NCBI GenBank assembly: GCA_904066235.2
Contig: CAJFCV020000005.1
Coordinates: forward strand, 7,373,501-7,437,500
DNA length: 64,000 nucleotides
Direction of reading: 5' to 3'
Source of the DNA: Bursaphelenchus xylophilus
Taxonomy: Eukaryota > Nematoda > Chromadorea > Rhabditida > Aphelenchoididae
The notes beneath the pieces were generated by a model. It made no database searches and was not told where the DNA came from. It saw only the letters and a list, made by a program, of their open reading frames with translations. Both the position numbers and the translations under genes were made by a program. This document shows positions 21,668 to 34,600 of the stretch, piece after piece. How positions within the stretch are numbered: position 1 is the stretch's first letter; every line of letters starts with the position of its first letter.

Positions 21668-22227
21668 TTACAAGAAGATCATTTTGATGGTGACGGCGGA
21701 AACAGCGATCAATCCAGCGCCCAACGAGGCGGCCGAGTTACATTTGTCGGAATAGCAGCAGTAGTAATCGTATTCATCGTCGCTGACATGTTTCTTGTCG
21801 GCCCGACATTTGTGATCGCGGTCGCAGACACTGAAAAGACCATCTTTAAGCCAGCCGGTTGGCAGAAAAGACCTGGAAATAATGCTTACTGTGTCTCACG
21901 TTTGCTTCCCTTGTTAATTTTCTTTACACAAGCAGCAACATCAGGTTTGCAAGTCTCGAAGCCAGATGGAGCGAGAGCTCGGCCTAAACAATCTTGTGTT
22001 AAGAATTGAAGTATTAAATTGGGTGATCAAAATGTCCGACATATTTCTGGGCATCGAAAAACATTGTAGATTCCTCAAAAAACGATTTTTGGCTCGCCAA
22101 TCAAGCGATTGTAATGTAAAAAGTTCCTACCATCCTGAATCGAGTGACAACTCAACATTGGCTGCACTACAGCTCCGACAGTAAGGAAAGCACAAGCAAA
22201 CAGAGCGACAACAATCTTTGTGTTCAT
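21668..22227 (-). CDS. Ly6-type GPI-anchored protein D, 3 exons
   Basis: Minus-strand exons 22131-22227, 21890-21983 and 21668-21830 join in phases 1 and 2 to 117 aa. The signal peptide is MNTKIVVALFACAFLTVGAV. The mature domain has LSCHSIQDG, ETCKPDVAACVKKINKGSK, VCDRDHKCRAD and YDYYCCYSDKCNSA, then a hydrophobic GPI-type tail ending KMIFL. The exon 2 donor was set at GTAAGC (21889) rather than an upstream GTGAGA because only that choice keeps the frame and gene C spacing. It is first in transcription order; genes C, B and A follow on the same strand after gaps of 235, 263 and 768 bp. The close spacing allows co-transcription but does not prove it. Confidence 0.84.
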
Positions 22228-25200
22228 TATTCTTGAGAGGAATAATACGACCGTGATATACAACCATGGAGGAACACATTTATATACTTCTACTTTTACA
22301 TAGTGACTAACCACAGGCTTTACAGCATGTGTCCCGCAATGAATCCACATGAATCAATAGAAATAAGCTATCGACTATACAAAAAGTAACCTACATAGGG
22401 GAAGGTATTGTTTTGAAATGCAGTTGGAAAAAGAAAGGCAAACGAGTAAAGAAAACGGGGTAAAATACAGAGTTTGATCAAGAGGGTTTTCAGAAATAAA
22501 AAAAGAACTGCCAGAAAAAAAAGGTTTTTCTCTGACCATTCCTCATCATTTTATTGTCTATCTCTAAAATTTTTGCAGCCTTAGAACAGGGCAAAATTTG
22601 TTCAAAGATTCACATACAAGTTGCCAAAAAAAGCATTGTAAAAACTTTTAAAAAAAATTTGAACCTTGGCGATCCAAATTTGAAACATATTCATTTATAT
22701 GACCTCAAGTGTAAGGTGATGTTGCCATTTGATGATAATTTATGTCCAATTTTTAGGCGCAGTCTTCCATTCAGCCCACACAATTTCTCCTCTCTCTAAA
22801 TACGATTCCATGGGGGCCAGATTAGAAGCCGCAAACTGGATGCAAAGACGATTTGTAAGGGTCCCTCCGCTAATCATTTTAGCGGTAAATTTAAGGCCCA
22901 AAAAGAGAAAGAGTTGAGGGTGGCTCAAAGATGACCATGTCGGAAGCAACAAGAGCGAGGAACGGGATTTGCCCTGAGGGGAAGATGGGGAATATATATA
23001 TGTTTATTGGTTCTATGCTGGATATCATTTGCAATAGTGGCTTGGGAGAGTGTTCAGATGGTGTTGGAGATGATTTGGTGAGAAATCAGACAAACATAGG
23101 GGTGTTGAAAGGGGTTTCCTTTATCAACACTGGCTGTGTGGCCTAAATAAATTTGATTTTTTATTCAAAAAATCACATTTTTTACAATTTGCCATCCGCA
23201 TTGCCGAGAATATGTCGGCAATTAAAATCTTCAGCAATTGGCATCTGTTGCACATAGGGCATACAAGCGGTATGAGAGTTAAACTCCTTTGTAAAGTCAT
23301 CTAACTTTTCTGCAAGTTTTTTTCCAAAAAAGAATCGTCTCAAAAACGCTGCAATTGCCTTGCATATTCCTCATCTCTCCTCTAACGCACTCCCTGACCG
23401 TTCAAGTGTCATTAATCTGCATTTGACATAATTCCGCGTCTCCAGCACGCTCCATTTCATGCATTTCCTTATCATGTCCATCTCCTTCGCCCCATCAAGA
23501 TCCGTGTTTCGGACGGGGGTTTATGCAAATCCCGGTTTCCGGTGCATTTTCTCATTTCGGCCCCTGAGGGCTTTCGAAGTGGGCCCTCTTATGGCGAGTG
23601 ATACAAGGTCCTGGCTTTGTGGCCGCAGCGGCCGAAACGGAGGGTTTCGAAATTTGCATCCCGCACTGGAGAAAAGGGAGGGGTGCGTAAAGGGAGGGCG
23701 CGCAAAAAATTGGAAATTTAGGAAAAGTTTAGTGCGAGAAGCTGTAATTAGAATGGGCTTGTAATCTTTTTGTGATCTTGGAAAATCTGCATATTTTGGA
23801 ATATTTTAATTTTCAATTCCGAAATTTAATTTCATTAGTAAAAATTTATAAAATTGGCGCGAGAAATTTTAGTTCAAGATGTTACCAACTGGTTTGATTT
23901 TCTAAAATTTTTTTACTTTTAAAATATTCAAGTTTCTTTTCCTTTGTTTTTGATGACTTTCCTTCACGGATGGTATTACCGCCTGTATCGTATCTTCTCC
24001 AGCTTTCTCTCCCATCAATTTTTCTGCGCAAAACCCGCAATTTAAAAGTCACTAATTAGCCGGACCTCACTCTTGCGCAAGTCTCTGGCGCGCGGCCATT
24101 TCCAAATCCATCTGCCTCCAAGAAAGGAGGGGTTTTGTATTCGAAAATGATTGGCTTTTCGAACGGATTATTGCCCCACCCATCCGTCTTCATCTCCATT
24201 ATTGTATCCGTCAAGATTTTGGGTCCCTAAAATAATATTTTCTTGCAATAGGGCAGGGCTTTTATATTTTCTTATACTGTACTTTTTAAATTATTAATTT
24301 TTGCAATGTGTTAAAAATTATTTAATTAACAAACTAGAAAAACCATATGCCCTCAGGGATGTTTTTGTCATCACATGCGGCTTTATGGCCAATGTGTCTT
24401 TTATTATTCTGATAAATCATTTTCGGCCGGTCATTTCGGCCGCCCTCTTCAGTCAGGAAATACCGCAATTTCCTCGTTTTTCACGTTTTTAAATCTTCCC
24501 GGAGGGGATTATATATCGGATATTGCCCGGAAAGGTCATTATGACATCTTCTGCAATTCTGCACTTTTTTGGAATTTGCAACGCTTTTAAAAGTCAAATT
24601 TAGCAATAGTATCCATGACCTTTCGTCTTTGCCTCTTACCTTGAAAATCATGCATTTAGGGTGGGTTCCAACGGCCTTTTGAACATAAAAATCCGCCGTT
24701 GGATATCCTTCTCGGATTTCCATAAGGATTTAATGCCTCAGGGTCACTCTATGAAAACGCACCTGGCCTTTTTCCTCCCCCATTCCCTCCGTTTCGAACT
24801 CGAAATGCGCGAGCTTTCCGTATGCATGTCCCCGAGATATTAGTCATCTCGTTTGCGAGCCCCGCCGGGCCCAAATGAGCCTCTCCAAATGAAGAACGTG
24901 AAAACGGTTCCGGCCCCCACCCCATGCCCTGAGGGCGGTGACTCTCATTTACTCGGGCTGTAACTCGGACTCATCGTTTCGAGGAGGGGACTTCTGGAAC
25001 AACAGAGTTTGGAGGGGAAAAAGGGATGACGTGAGGGATAATGAGCGAGTGAGAGATCAATTTTCGAAAAACAAGCGTATTTTAAGGCATCTCGGAAGTT
25101 CTGGTATCAAACGAAACAACATTTTTGAGAGGGGATTTGTCACAGAGACTTCAATCTTATTTTATATATTTAGGTTGGGCACCCAGTATTTACTCTATGT

Positions 25201-25643
25201 TTAAATTTTGCATCAAAAAATTTGCATATTTTTGTATAATTTTACAAAATCAAAAATCATTAAACTTCTTTACGTCAAATTTTTGATAAAATTAAATTTT
25301 TTGTTAGCCTATTCCTATTTCAAGAAACTTTTAGACCGATTTTGGTGTTCGTTTTCAAAAAAAATCGTCATCCTAACGCCTCATTTTTTAGAGATGTTCG
25401 GAAAATTTTAATATTTAAATCCCATTAATTTAACCGCAATTTTTTCAACATTTTTCTTCAAGTTTCCTCCTGATTTATGTAACACTATGAACGTGCAGAA
25501 TCCCCGTTTCCTTCCCTCCAAGATTTATCGCATTTTTGGCCCTCAATTTTTGTTTATTTTTTCTTTTGTTTAAAACGGGATTTCAAACGTTTTTTACAGT
25601 TTAAAACAATTTATTTTCAGATGATCTTATTCCGAATTGATTA
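22228..25643. other. Intergenic between the Ly6-type array and the MAX-1 gene
   Basis: The 5' ends of two divergently transcribed units face this 3.4 kb, so promoters for both should lie here, though I cannot mark a TATA-type element with confidence. No gene is seen. Short GC-rich islands around 23.5-23.7 and 24.0-25.0 kb repeatedly carry CCTGAGGG or CCCTCAGGG (near 22973, 23565, 24350, 24735 and 24926). An acceptor TTTTCAG at 25614-25620 precedes the MAX-1 start. Confidence 0.45.
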
Positions 25644-28600
25644 ATGCCGGTCCCACATTCAAATTCGGCCCAGAATCCGGCTCGCCCTCCGGCATTTTCC
25701 ACGCCGAATGGGAGCAAAAGTGAGCCGGTCAGTCCGGAAGATATTCAGTTGAGCGAGAAGTCGACGAGGATCAAATTATGGGTCAAGAAACGACTGCAGG
25801 AGGTAGGTTCGGACTTGGGACGTCTGAGTAGAACATCTTGATATCAAAAACCAATCCTCAGCACAAATTATGTTCTACTTGACACCAACCCCGAAATTTT
25901 ATTTTTTTCAAGTCTCATGCGAAATCATTCACGTAAAGGTGTACTAGGAACGACTACGCCTGCTTCTAGCTATATGCATCACTTCTACATTCTTCTTCTC
26001 AAAAAATTATATTATAGTTGTCACCAAATCCAAAGCTTCCAAATTTTTTCACAAAATTTATTCAAAATCAATCCACAATTCGAACCATTCCAAGTATTCG
26101 AATGATACTATTGTCTTCTACTTGCCTTGACCCTTGACATGTTCTCCATGCTTGTTCATGATGCCGGCTCTCAACAATTCAACCTCATCCTTGATGACAA
26201 AGTCCACTTTGGGGGCGGTGACTTGATTGGGAGCGGGTGGAGCCTCATTGGTGCGCTTGGTCTGTTCGGGAGCATCGATCTTGACGTGGGCGTCCTTGCT
26301 GGCACTGCCTTTGGAGAGGATTCCTGGAGCAGACATCTCTCGACCGGTCGTTTCAGCGAAAACTCGAGCGAAATGGGAAAATTTGTTTTTGGTAAAAAGT
26401 GAGCTTCTCTTATTCAAATGTCGGAACTTTCTGGTTGTTTTCATTTTCCATGAAAAAACTTGGTTTGGCCTCCACAAATTCGTAGTTCTTCGAAGTCCGA
26501 CCTTATCCTTGAGGTTCAAGCCGAGCGGAGTAATGTTTTTGCGAGCGGAATTAAGGTCAATTGTCTAATTGAAGCCCCATGTCCATCTTTTGCCCGGGCT
26601 ATTGTCTTTGAAGGACGTCTTCCGATCCAATTGCATTTTCTCCCGTCTCTTTGGCGAGGGTTTTGCACTTGAAATGGCTGGATTTTAGGGAATTTTTAGA
26701 CGCTAACTACAGTATACTTGTCTCCAACAGATTGTAAACAACTTTTTAAGACTAGTTTTGTCTTATCTTGGTGATTATCGAGCTCAATTTTATTGCTTTT
26801 ATCCAAAATTGGCAAAAAATTATATTGTTCAAGTCATTTTTAACGGATTTTTGTTCTCAAGATGTAGTACACTTGATTAAATACATTCTAAAGTACTTTT
26901 TTCTATCTATTCTATCCTTGTCATGTCATAAATGAACTGAATTCTTCTGTTTTATTCAAAATCATCAGAAAATTACTAGGCATTTTTTGATAGATTTTTG
27001 GTCTAGCGAAGCATACGCTTGGCAAGAATGTAGGGTCAATTTTTTCTTACGACATATTCTATCTGAATCACCTCATAATTCAGTCCGGTGGTTTTGCTTT
27101 TATGCGAAATCATCAAAAATTTTATTGTGAGGGCATTTTTGATGGATTGTTGCCTTTATTCCCTGTGTTTTACTTCCATTATGCAACATTCGTCTTCCCC
27201 AACCTCTAATTACTTTCTCAGTGATCTATCCCTCGAATTAATCAGAGTCCGAGGTCTTATTCACCTCCCCCTTTTCGTATTACACTCCACTTTCCCGCAT
27301 TCAAATCCATCAGCCCGTTCTCGGCGTTCCCGCGGAACACTGACCTCTGTTCTCGTTTTTCTTTGCTTTGGCCATTCCTCGCTCTGGTCGAACAAACAGC
27401 TGTGAGTTGTGTTTGGATTTGACTTTTGCGAGTTTTGAAAGGGAGGAGATTCGATAGAAAGGGTTTGGCCGGCTTTCAAATGGGGTTTCCAATGGATTTG
27501 CGCGAAGTTTGGGGTCTTGTTGGCTGGGTTGGAATGATATTGGGGAACTCGGATGAGCTGAACTACCATATTTTTAAAATCATCATAGCTGACCCCATGA
27601 ATAATATAAATTGTTGTCAGCGAATTCCTTTCATTTTAATTGCTGATATTAAAACAATATTCAACATATTTATTGGGTCTGTTCTCTTCAATTACTCATT
27701 TTTTCAACCTATGGGACCTCCGGCCATTCAAAATGCCAACTCCAAATCTTGATCCCTCCCAGCTATTTTTTAGGTGATTAATCCTCAAAGAATGGCCCAC
27801 TCCATCTAAAACCTGTCTCAAAGTCAGAATGGTTTTTTGTTTCCAACCTCCTATTTATTTACGATTTAAACGGGGGTCACTTCTTAGATGTCCGATATTA
27901 TACATGGTGGTGGTATTGCCCATCAAAGGATCTTACAGATCGAGTGTGTAATATACATTACACTATATCGTTGAGTCCCTTAGAAGGTCAAGAACCTCCT
28001 TTTCCTCTCTGTTTTCGCGGCTTAAACCCCCGGTTGCGCAAACATTTTGCGCCCCGGCGATTTCTGATTTTTCGAATACTTATGAGTCTCTATTTTGGTT
28101 TATTCAAATTTTCTGGAGTCTTCGAAGTTCCCAAGAATTTATCAGCGACTTCCGAGGGGTTGATGGCACCGTTTAATCCTCCTTTCAGTTCTTTTTCGGC
28201 CTCATTCATCACTGGCCTTAGGGGAAACAGCCAAAAATTCTCTAAAGAAGGGCTGGGGAGGTCATTTTGGAGGACTGTTTGGATTATTTTGGGGTTGCTT
28301 TTTGTACAAATATGGGCTATAAAGGGCGGGGAAGAGGCTTTATGAGCGTTTGAAGTTATTTTAGTGGCTTTATAAGGTCATGTTAGTTGGCTGATCAGCT
28401 TTATTATGACTAATTTGATTTCAATACCTTTGTTGCGTTTGAAATTGAAATTTCTTTGGTAATACTTTTTTTTGGTTAATCCTCTGCCAGAATCAACACT
28501 CGGAAATATCGATGTCGAATAGAAAGCTTACAAAAAATTGACTTTTGAACAGTGTAGCTTGATCTGTAAGGGGATTGAGCCCTTGGTTATGTGATTTGCA

Positions 28601-31600
28601 TAATTTTGTTGATCAAACGTGCAGCCAACTTTCCTACCTGAAATATTGAGGTTTTTGGGCCATTCGATAAAGTTGTTGACGGAGAAAGAGATCAACATTT
28701 GAGGGGAGCGGAAGGTTTTGAGAACATGTAAAGGTTTCATCTGGCCTGTTTAAATCTATATGCGTGATATGAAAAGTTTTCTTAATTAATAACTGTCATT
28801 CTTTCGACAGACGGGCATACCATTTCTCATAAATTTCTCACTGATCTCACCTTGCCATAGCCTTGCGCCAGCCCTCTTCTATTCCCAATTCCCCACGCTC
28901 TTGCCCTAGCTTGACCCCTTTTTCGAACACGTCGACCAGTTTTGTCTCCCTCTAAATTTATATTAGCACTAAGTGCGTTTATGTCAAGGCATCTGAATCA
29001 CCCTCTCCCTTAGCGAAAGCCCTCTATTTTTTGGCTCGGCGATCTTTATCGCGCCAATTTCCTGCCGGCTGATTTCCATGGGATGCGGGAGATGTCGCCG
29101 GTTATGGGCTTCTGGCGCGGCCGGCCTTGATTCCGCGCTCGTTAACGCGCTTTCTCCTGTTTTTCCAACGCTTCTCAAAAGGTCGAGCGTGACATGAGGA
29201 AAGGCAGAGATGAGGGAAGATGGAAATGGGACAGGGAGTGGGGTTATGATGTTTTAGAGGGTCAAACCATTGTCATTTTCAAGCTACGATTTTTTGACTA
29301 ACATAAATTTAGAGGTCGTATTGAAAAAAATATGAAATTTCACAAACAAATCATAGCTTGAGGGCATTTTTGGGATGTTTAGCTGCAGAACTGCAGAAGT
29401 CCCTATGTTTTTGAAGAATGCCATTGTCATGACAAAAAAATCTATTTTTGTTTTTTCAAAAATCATAATTTTTTTTGATTTCGTTTGAAAAGTCATTAAA
29501 TATTCGGATCTTATACGTCAAAATTTTTGTTTATAAACTACTACATGCGGGATTTCTGATCATTTCCCACTTCTTTTTCTACCATCTGATGCCCCTTTCC
29601 ATCCAAAAACCTTGTTTTTATCAAGACGTTACAGTATTTTTCCCCGCAAAATTCCCTCAAATTCCCAATAAATCTCTCACAGTTTTTTTCCGCACAGTTC
29701 AAGAACCTCGCTAAGCGCTCGGAATGTCACGACTTTTTTGCATTGAATTTGGGATTGATTCGAGCCATTTTCGGTCCCTTCCTCCATCTTCGTTCCATAT
29801 CTGAGGCCCGAAACGGGCTGGTGGTTACGACTCTCCGCTCTTCCGCAGCCGTTTTTTATTGCCTCCGGAATCTGCGGAGCCCGGTGTCCGAACAAGTTGC
29901 GCATTACAATGGGCGGAATGGAGTAGTAGTAGAGTGGACTCGGGGCTTTTTTATTTGGTTTGGAGAAGGCTAATGGTCGGGGAAAAGGAATTTGAATACA
30001 ATCCGTTTATTGGCTCGTTGGAGCTGGAGGGAGATCAGGAACGGTTTATGATCTAAGAAGGGGCGATTAGTAGTTTAGTAGACGGATTTATGGATTTTCA
30101 GGATCAGGATATCATGGTTTAGTAGATATAATATTTAGTAATATTCCAACCTGAGCTTTGTATCATTAGGTCTTAAAAGACCGACCAATCTTGATTTATC
30201 AAGACTTTACGTGTAGTTTGACTTCTAATATGCATGTAAATAAAATGGTATATGAAAGATCGTATTTTATCTAAAGTTTAAATTTTCTTGTCTTTGCGAA
30301 GGCGTATCCTGGATTTTCTGGGCTCTAAATTTTATTTAGGAATTGAGCAGTCAATTGATTTTGATTCAAAATCACTTGAAATTTCATAACTTTAATGCTC
30401 TCGCACTGTGCGCCATTTTTTTCCCGCAGGCGTTTTAATAAAGTCTAATCTCATAAGTCCGTCGATCCCCCATATGCCTTTGAACGGCATCCAGATGTCC
30501 GCAGGCATTTAATGGAGTCTTTCCCGCGTATTTCAAAATCTATTTTACCCGTTTTATGGGTGAGATCTCTTGCCGGTCACTCCCGGGCCCGCAGGGCTTG
30601 GGTCATTTGGGTGTGAAAAACAGAAGGGCCGCAGGGCTGAGCAGACATTCGACACCTTTTACGGCCCCCAACTAAACGGCTTCTGGAGTGGGATGGGAGC
30701 GGATTCTGATGGATTAGGTGGGAATTTGAGGTCTATTCTAAGGTCTGAAGGGCTTTGTTTGGTTTGGCTATGATGAATTTAGTACAACCATGGTTTTCCG
30801 GCTATATTTAGAGCATTTAGGGCCAATTTCGGATTGAAATTAAGATTTCTTCAAAATTTTGAGTTTTGATGACTAAAGTTGTATAATTCTTGTTCTATTT
30901 CTGGTTGATAGCTAAATGTATGGCTATTTACGGGCTTTTGTGAAAGGATTTACTATCTAAATAATAAATGAATACGAGTAAAATTTTATGTCTGATTTCC
31001 TACTACAATAATATTTTCCCTTATTTTCCAAAGATCTCTTTACATAGACCGAGATCAGCCCTCCCCAGTGAATAATCGCCCTCTGACTCTGCATAATCGA
31101 CCATCCACCTGGCGTCATTTGTCGTTAATCATCGCCGGCGGGTCAAAACATGTTAACATTGTTTTCATGAGAACACGTTGGTCCAATTTTTGATTCCTTC
31201 TTGCAATATCTCTCTAAATTTTATTACTTTTCACAATTTTCCTCTTGCTTTTACTTTTTTTACCCATAAAATACAGTACCGAAATAAAATATTCGACCCA
31301 GAAAAAAGAAAAAACAGTTTTTTGCTGGTTTTAACCATCAATCCGACTTGATATTACTCAATCTCAAAGATTCAAAACAATTTTTTTGGCGTCTCCCTCT
31401 TTTCGACTCATTTTTCACTCCTCCGTTGGACGACCTTGATGTCTAATATATTCGCATTTGCAGCTCGAAGCGCAGAACGAACGTCTTCGACAGCAGAACC
31501 TCAGGTGTGCCAATGAATTGAAGGCGTTGGCATCGTACGCCGAGAATACGAAACAGTGGAGACAGTCAACCTTGTTCTCACAGAGCTTCTCCGTAAGTTT

Positions 31601-34600
31601 CACTACGGTTTTTTGTGGGCTAAATTTTTTTGGGTTTTGAGAACTTTTGCGTAAGACTTTTGAAGACAAGATTAATTTTTTGGCAATTTTTCTCTTTTTT
31701 TATCTTTTTATCTTATGATAACTTAAGCGATCGTTTTCAAACCTCCCTTTCCATAAATTCCCAATTTTTTATATTACACTTGCTTTCCATTCCCTTCCGA
31801 ATGTCCTTATTCCATATTAGTTTATGTTTTCCTCTCTGCAAACCATTATACTCCACAAAACTGACCAGTAACCCGATCCGTTTTCCCTTTTGCAGCTATA
31901 TTTTCTCTCCAAAAGCGGCCCATTTTTTATTTTTATTCATATTTTTCGGCCCTTCAGAAGCCCGGGTATCGTGCTCGGGCCCTCCAAAATTCATGGCCAT
32001 TGTTTTCTTTTGGTGTTTGAGTTGGAATTAATGCCGAAATATGATATCGGAAGGCGTTTTGGGGCAGTAAAACGGGTAAAAGTAGTCGCATTAATGGAAA
32101 TTTGGTTGGTCTAATTGTAAGGGGGAAATGGGTAAATTTTGAGATTTTTTGATTTTTTTTCTTTGAGGGAATCAGTAAATCAGATAAGTGGGATCGTTTT
32201 CGTAATAGCTGCTACATTTTACCAAGGTTTGAAGACCTTTTATGATTCTAGGACCACCTGAAAGAACTAAAATCATAAAAATTTTTTTTTGTTTTTTTTT
32301 GCAAAAAATTAAGAAATTTTTTGATTTTTTAAAAGTAAACTGAAGAAAAAGGCTTGATAGAGATAATTCAGGTCCAATGACCAGGTAGATTCTACAATTT
32401 GAGATATTTTTTAGCAAATTAAAACCGGGTATCTCCCTTCGAAAGCCGCCCAATGATGAGGCCGAACTTTTTCCCGCCGCCAAAAACCCCTCCGGGCACG
32501 GAGAGCGGGGATCGGCTTTGAATAAATAATTTGTGCGGGAGATGCGAACGATAACAGAGCGTCTGGTGTTTTTATCGCTGGCCCCTCGCCATTGTTCGCT
32601 AACTCCCTGCGGGATCTTTTCCATCCCCTTTTCCGGATTTCGAAGCGAATTTTGTGGGTTATTGTTATGAAGAAGGCCTTCCAAGGCGCCGAGATCAGCT
32701 GCCGGATAACCGGGCAGATGGTTGATCGGTTGTTGGGGAGATCGGAATGGAATGAGGGGAAGGAATTCTGAGAGGTTTTCGGGTACTGTAGGGATGGCGT
32801 AATACAATTTTCATATTTGCGGGGCCGAAGAAATTTTTGAAGAAGTACGTATATTCTGTTATACGTAATAGAATTCAAAAAAAATAATAAAAAAAGATTA
32901 CAATTAGATGATTTTAGGATGAAAGGGTTGATAAACCAAAAAATTCCAATAATTTTAAATTTATTTCTGGCAAAAAGCATCACCAGTAACCGATATTTTA
33001 GACGAAATTCGTTTTCGCCACAAAACTTTAATTTGGTAAAAAAATTTGGGTTCGAAATTGTCATAAATTATGTTATTAAAATCTGCCCAATAATTTTTTT
33101 GAAGATTTTTTATTTTATTTTCTATTTTTAATATTTTTCTTTCTTTCAGGGTACCCTTCCCACGTGGATGGAGTCGCATTCCCGCACATCGGATGACAGT
33201 GGCCTCACTTCCGATGACACCTCGGGCGACCGGCAAATCCATCAATTCCTCAACCAACCCGACGTTCTCCGTCCCACTTTGATGACGCAATCAACTTCAG
33301 CAATAGTGCCCGTGAAAAGAAGTCCGCGGAAGAATCCTTCCAAGACGTCTGATTCAAGTGCTACATCGACGTTGACGATGACTCAAGGGATCCAGAATTC
33401 GATGAATTCTCAGTTCCATCAGAGCTCCTCGACCGAATCCTCACCTTCCAGCGAGCATCCGGAACCCGTGGCTCAGCCCAGGAAAGCCCGGCCGATAATG
33501 GGCGGACAGATGATTATGATGAACAAGAAGAAAGAGATGGAACGAGACAGCCTCAACTCGTATGATGCTGAAGATGATGGGGACTCGGACGACGAGATCT
33601 TCGATGAAATTGTCTACGATGACAACTCGCCTGGAGAGTCGCGGACTTTGAAGAAAGACGCCCGATACGCGGATTACGTTAATCTCGCCGATTTTTGCAC
33701 CGTCAAAGATTACACACCGGAGGCGGAGACGGAGCCAAATCGGGCCTCATTGCCGTATCTTTACTCGGACATTCTGAGGATTCAACCGGACCCTCCAAAA
33801 CATAAGCCAATAGTCCAATGGGAGCAAAAGTTGTACAGAAATGCAGAGAAGTGTCTGAGTGTGGTCGAGAGTAATTGCTCGCCCTCACCTTGCTCCTTTT
33901 CTCCGCTGGTCCCGAGGGATAGCCAGAGAATCAGCGATCTGTCAAGCATTCGAGATCAGAGTCCCGCAAAATTCTCCAAAAATTCGGTAAGGATTTTTTG
34001 ATGACAAAAAAAATATTTTTTTTGAATCCAAAAGTTTGAGGACGATGAATTTTATTGACAAGGAAAGTACTTCTATGGGGTGTGGAATTACCGGTCGAGA
34101 TATATCTCAAAAAATTCGCAAAAATTTTCTGATTCAGAATATATAAAAATTAGCTGCCTAATTTTGGTCTAATGACATGTTTTTGTCCTCAGAAGTTTTC
34201 TCGCGACACCATGCAAGTGTCTTTTTGACCGCGTTTTTACCAATAAAAAAAATTTGTTTTGTGCTAAACTAAATTCTGAGGCCTTGACAAGCCTTAAAAT
34301 ATCAAAGTGGATTACAACTACACCTTAAAAGTAGTTCCAATGTAAAAAATGGGTTCTAGTGTGGCAAAAGGAATCGAACCCGTTCCCCGCGGATTCCCAA
34401 TCTAGCGCTCTAACCACTCGGCCACACCGCTCTCTGCCGAAGGAAGAGACCGAGCGCGCTTTTGTTGCCGCAGATTTTTTTCCTCGAGAAAAACATTTAT
34501 TGAAAAAACTCGCTGATAGACCAAAATTAGGCAGCTAATTTTTATATATTCTGAATCAGAAAATTTTTGCGAATTTTTTGATATATATCTCGACCGGTAA

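Noticed and set aside
33703..33888. Minus-strand frame inside a MAX-1 exon
   Set aside because: Shadow of a clearly coding exon with consistent plus-strand codon use.
34358..34427. Functional nuclear tRNA gene
   Set aside because: A and B boxes are intact, but the anticodon and T stems do not pair properly and it sits in the centre of a foldback element, so it is reported as tRNA-like only.
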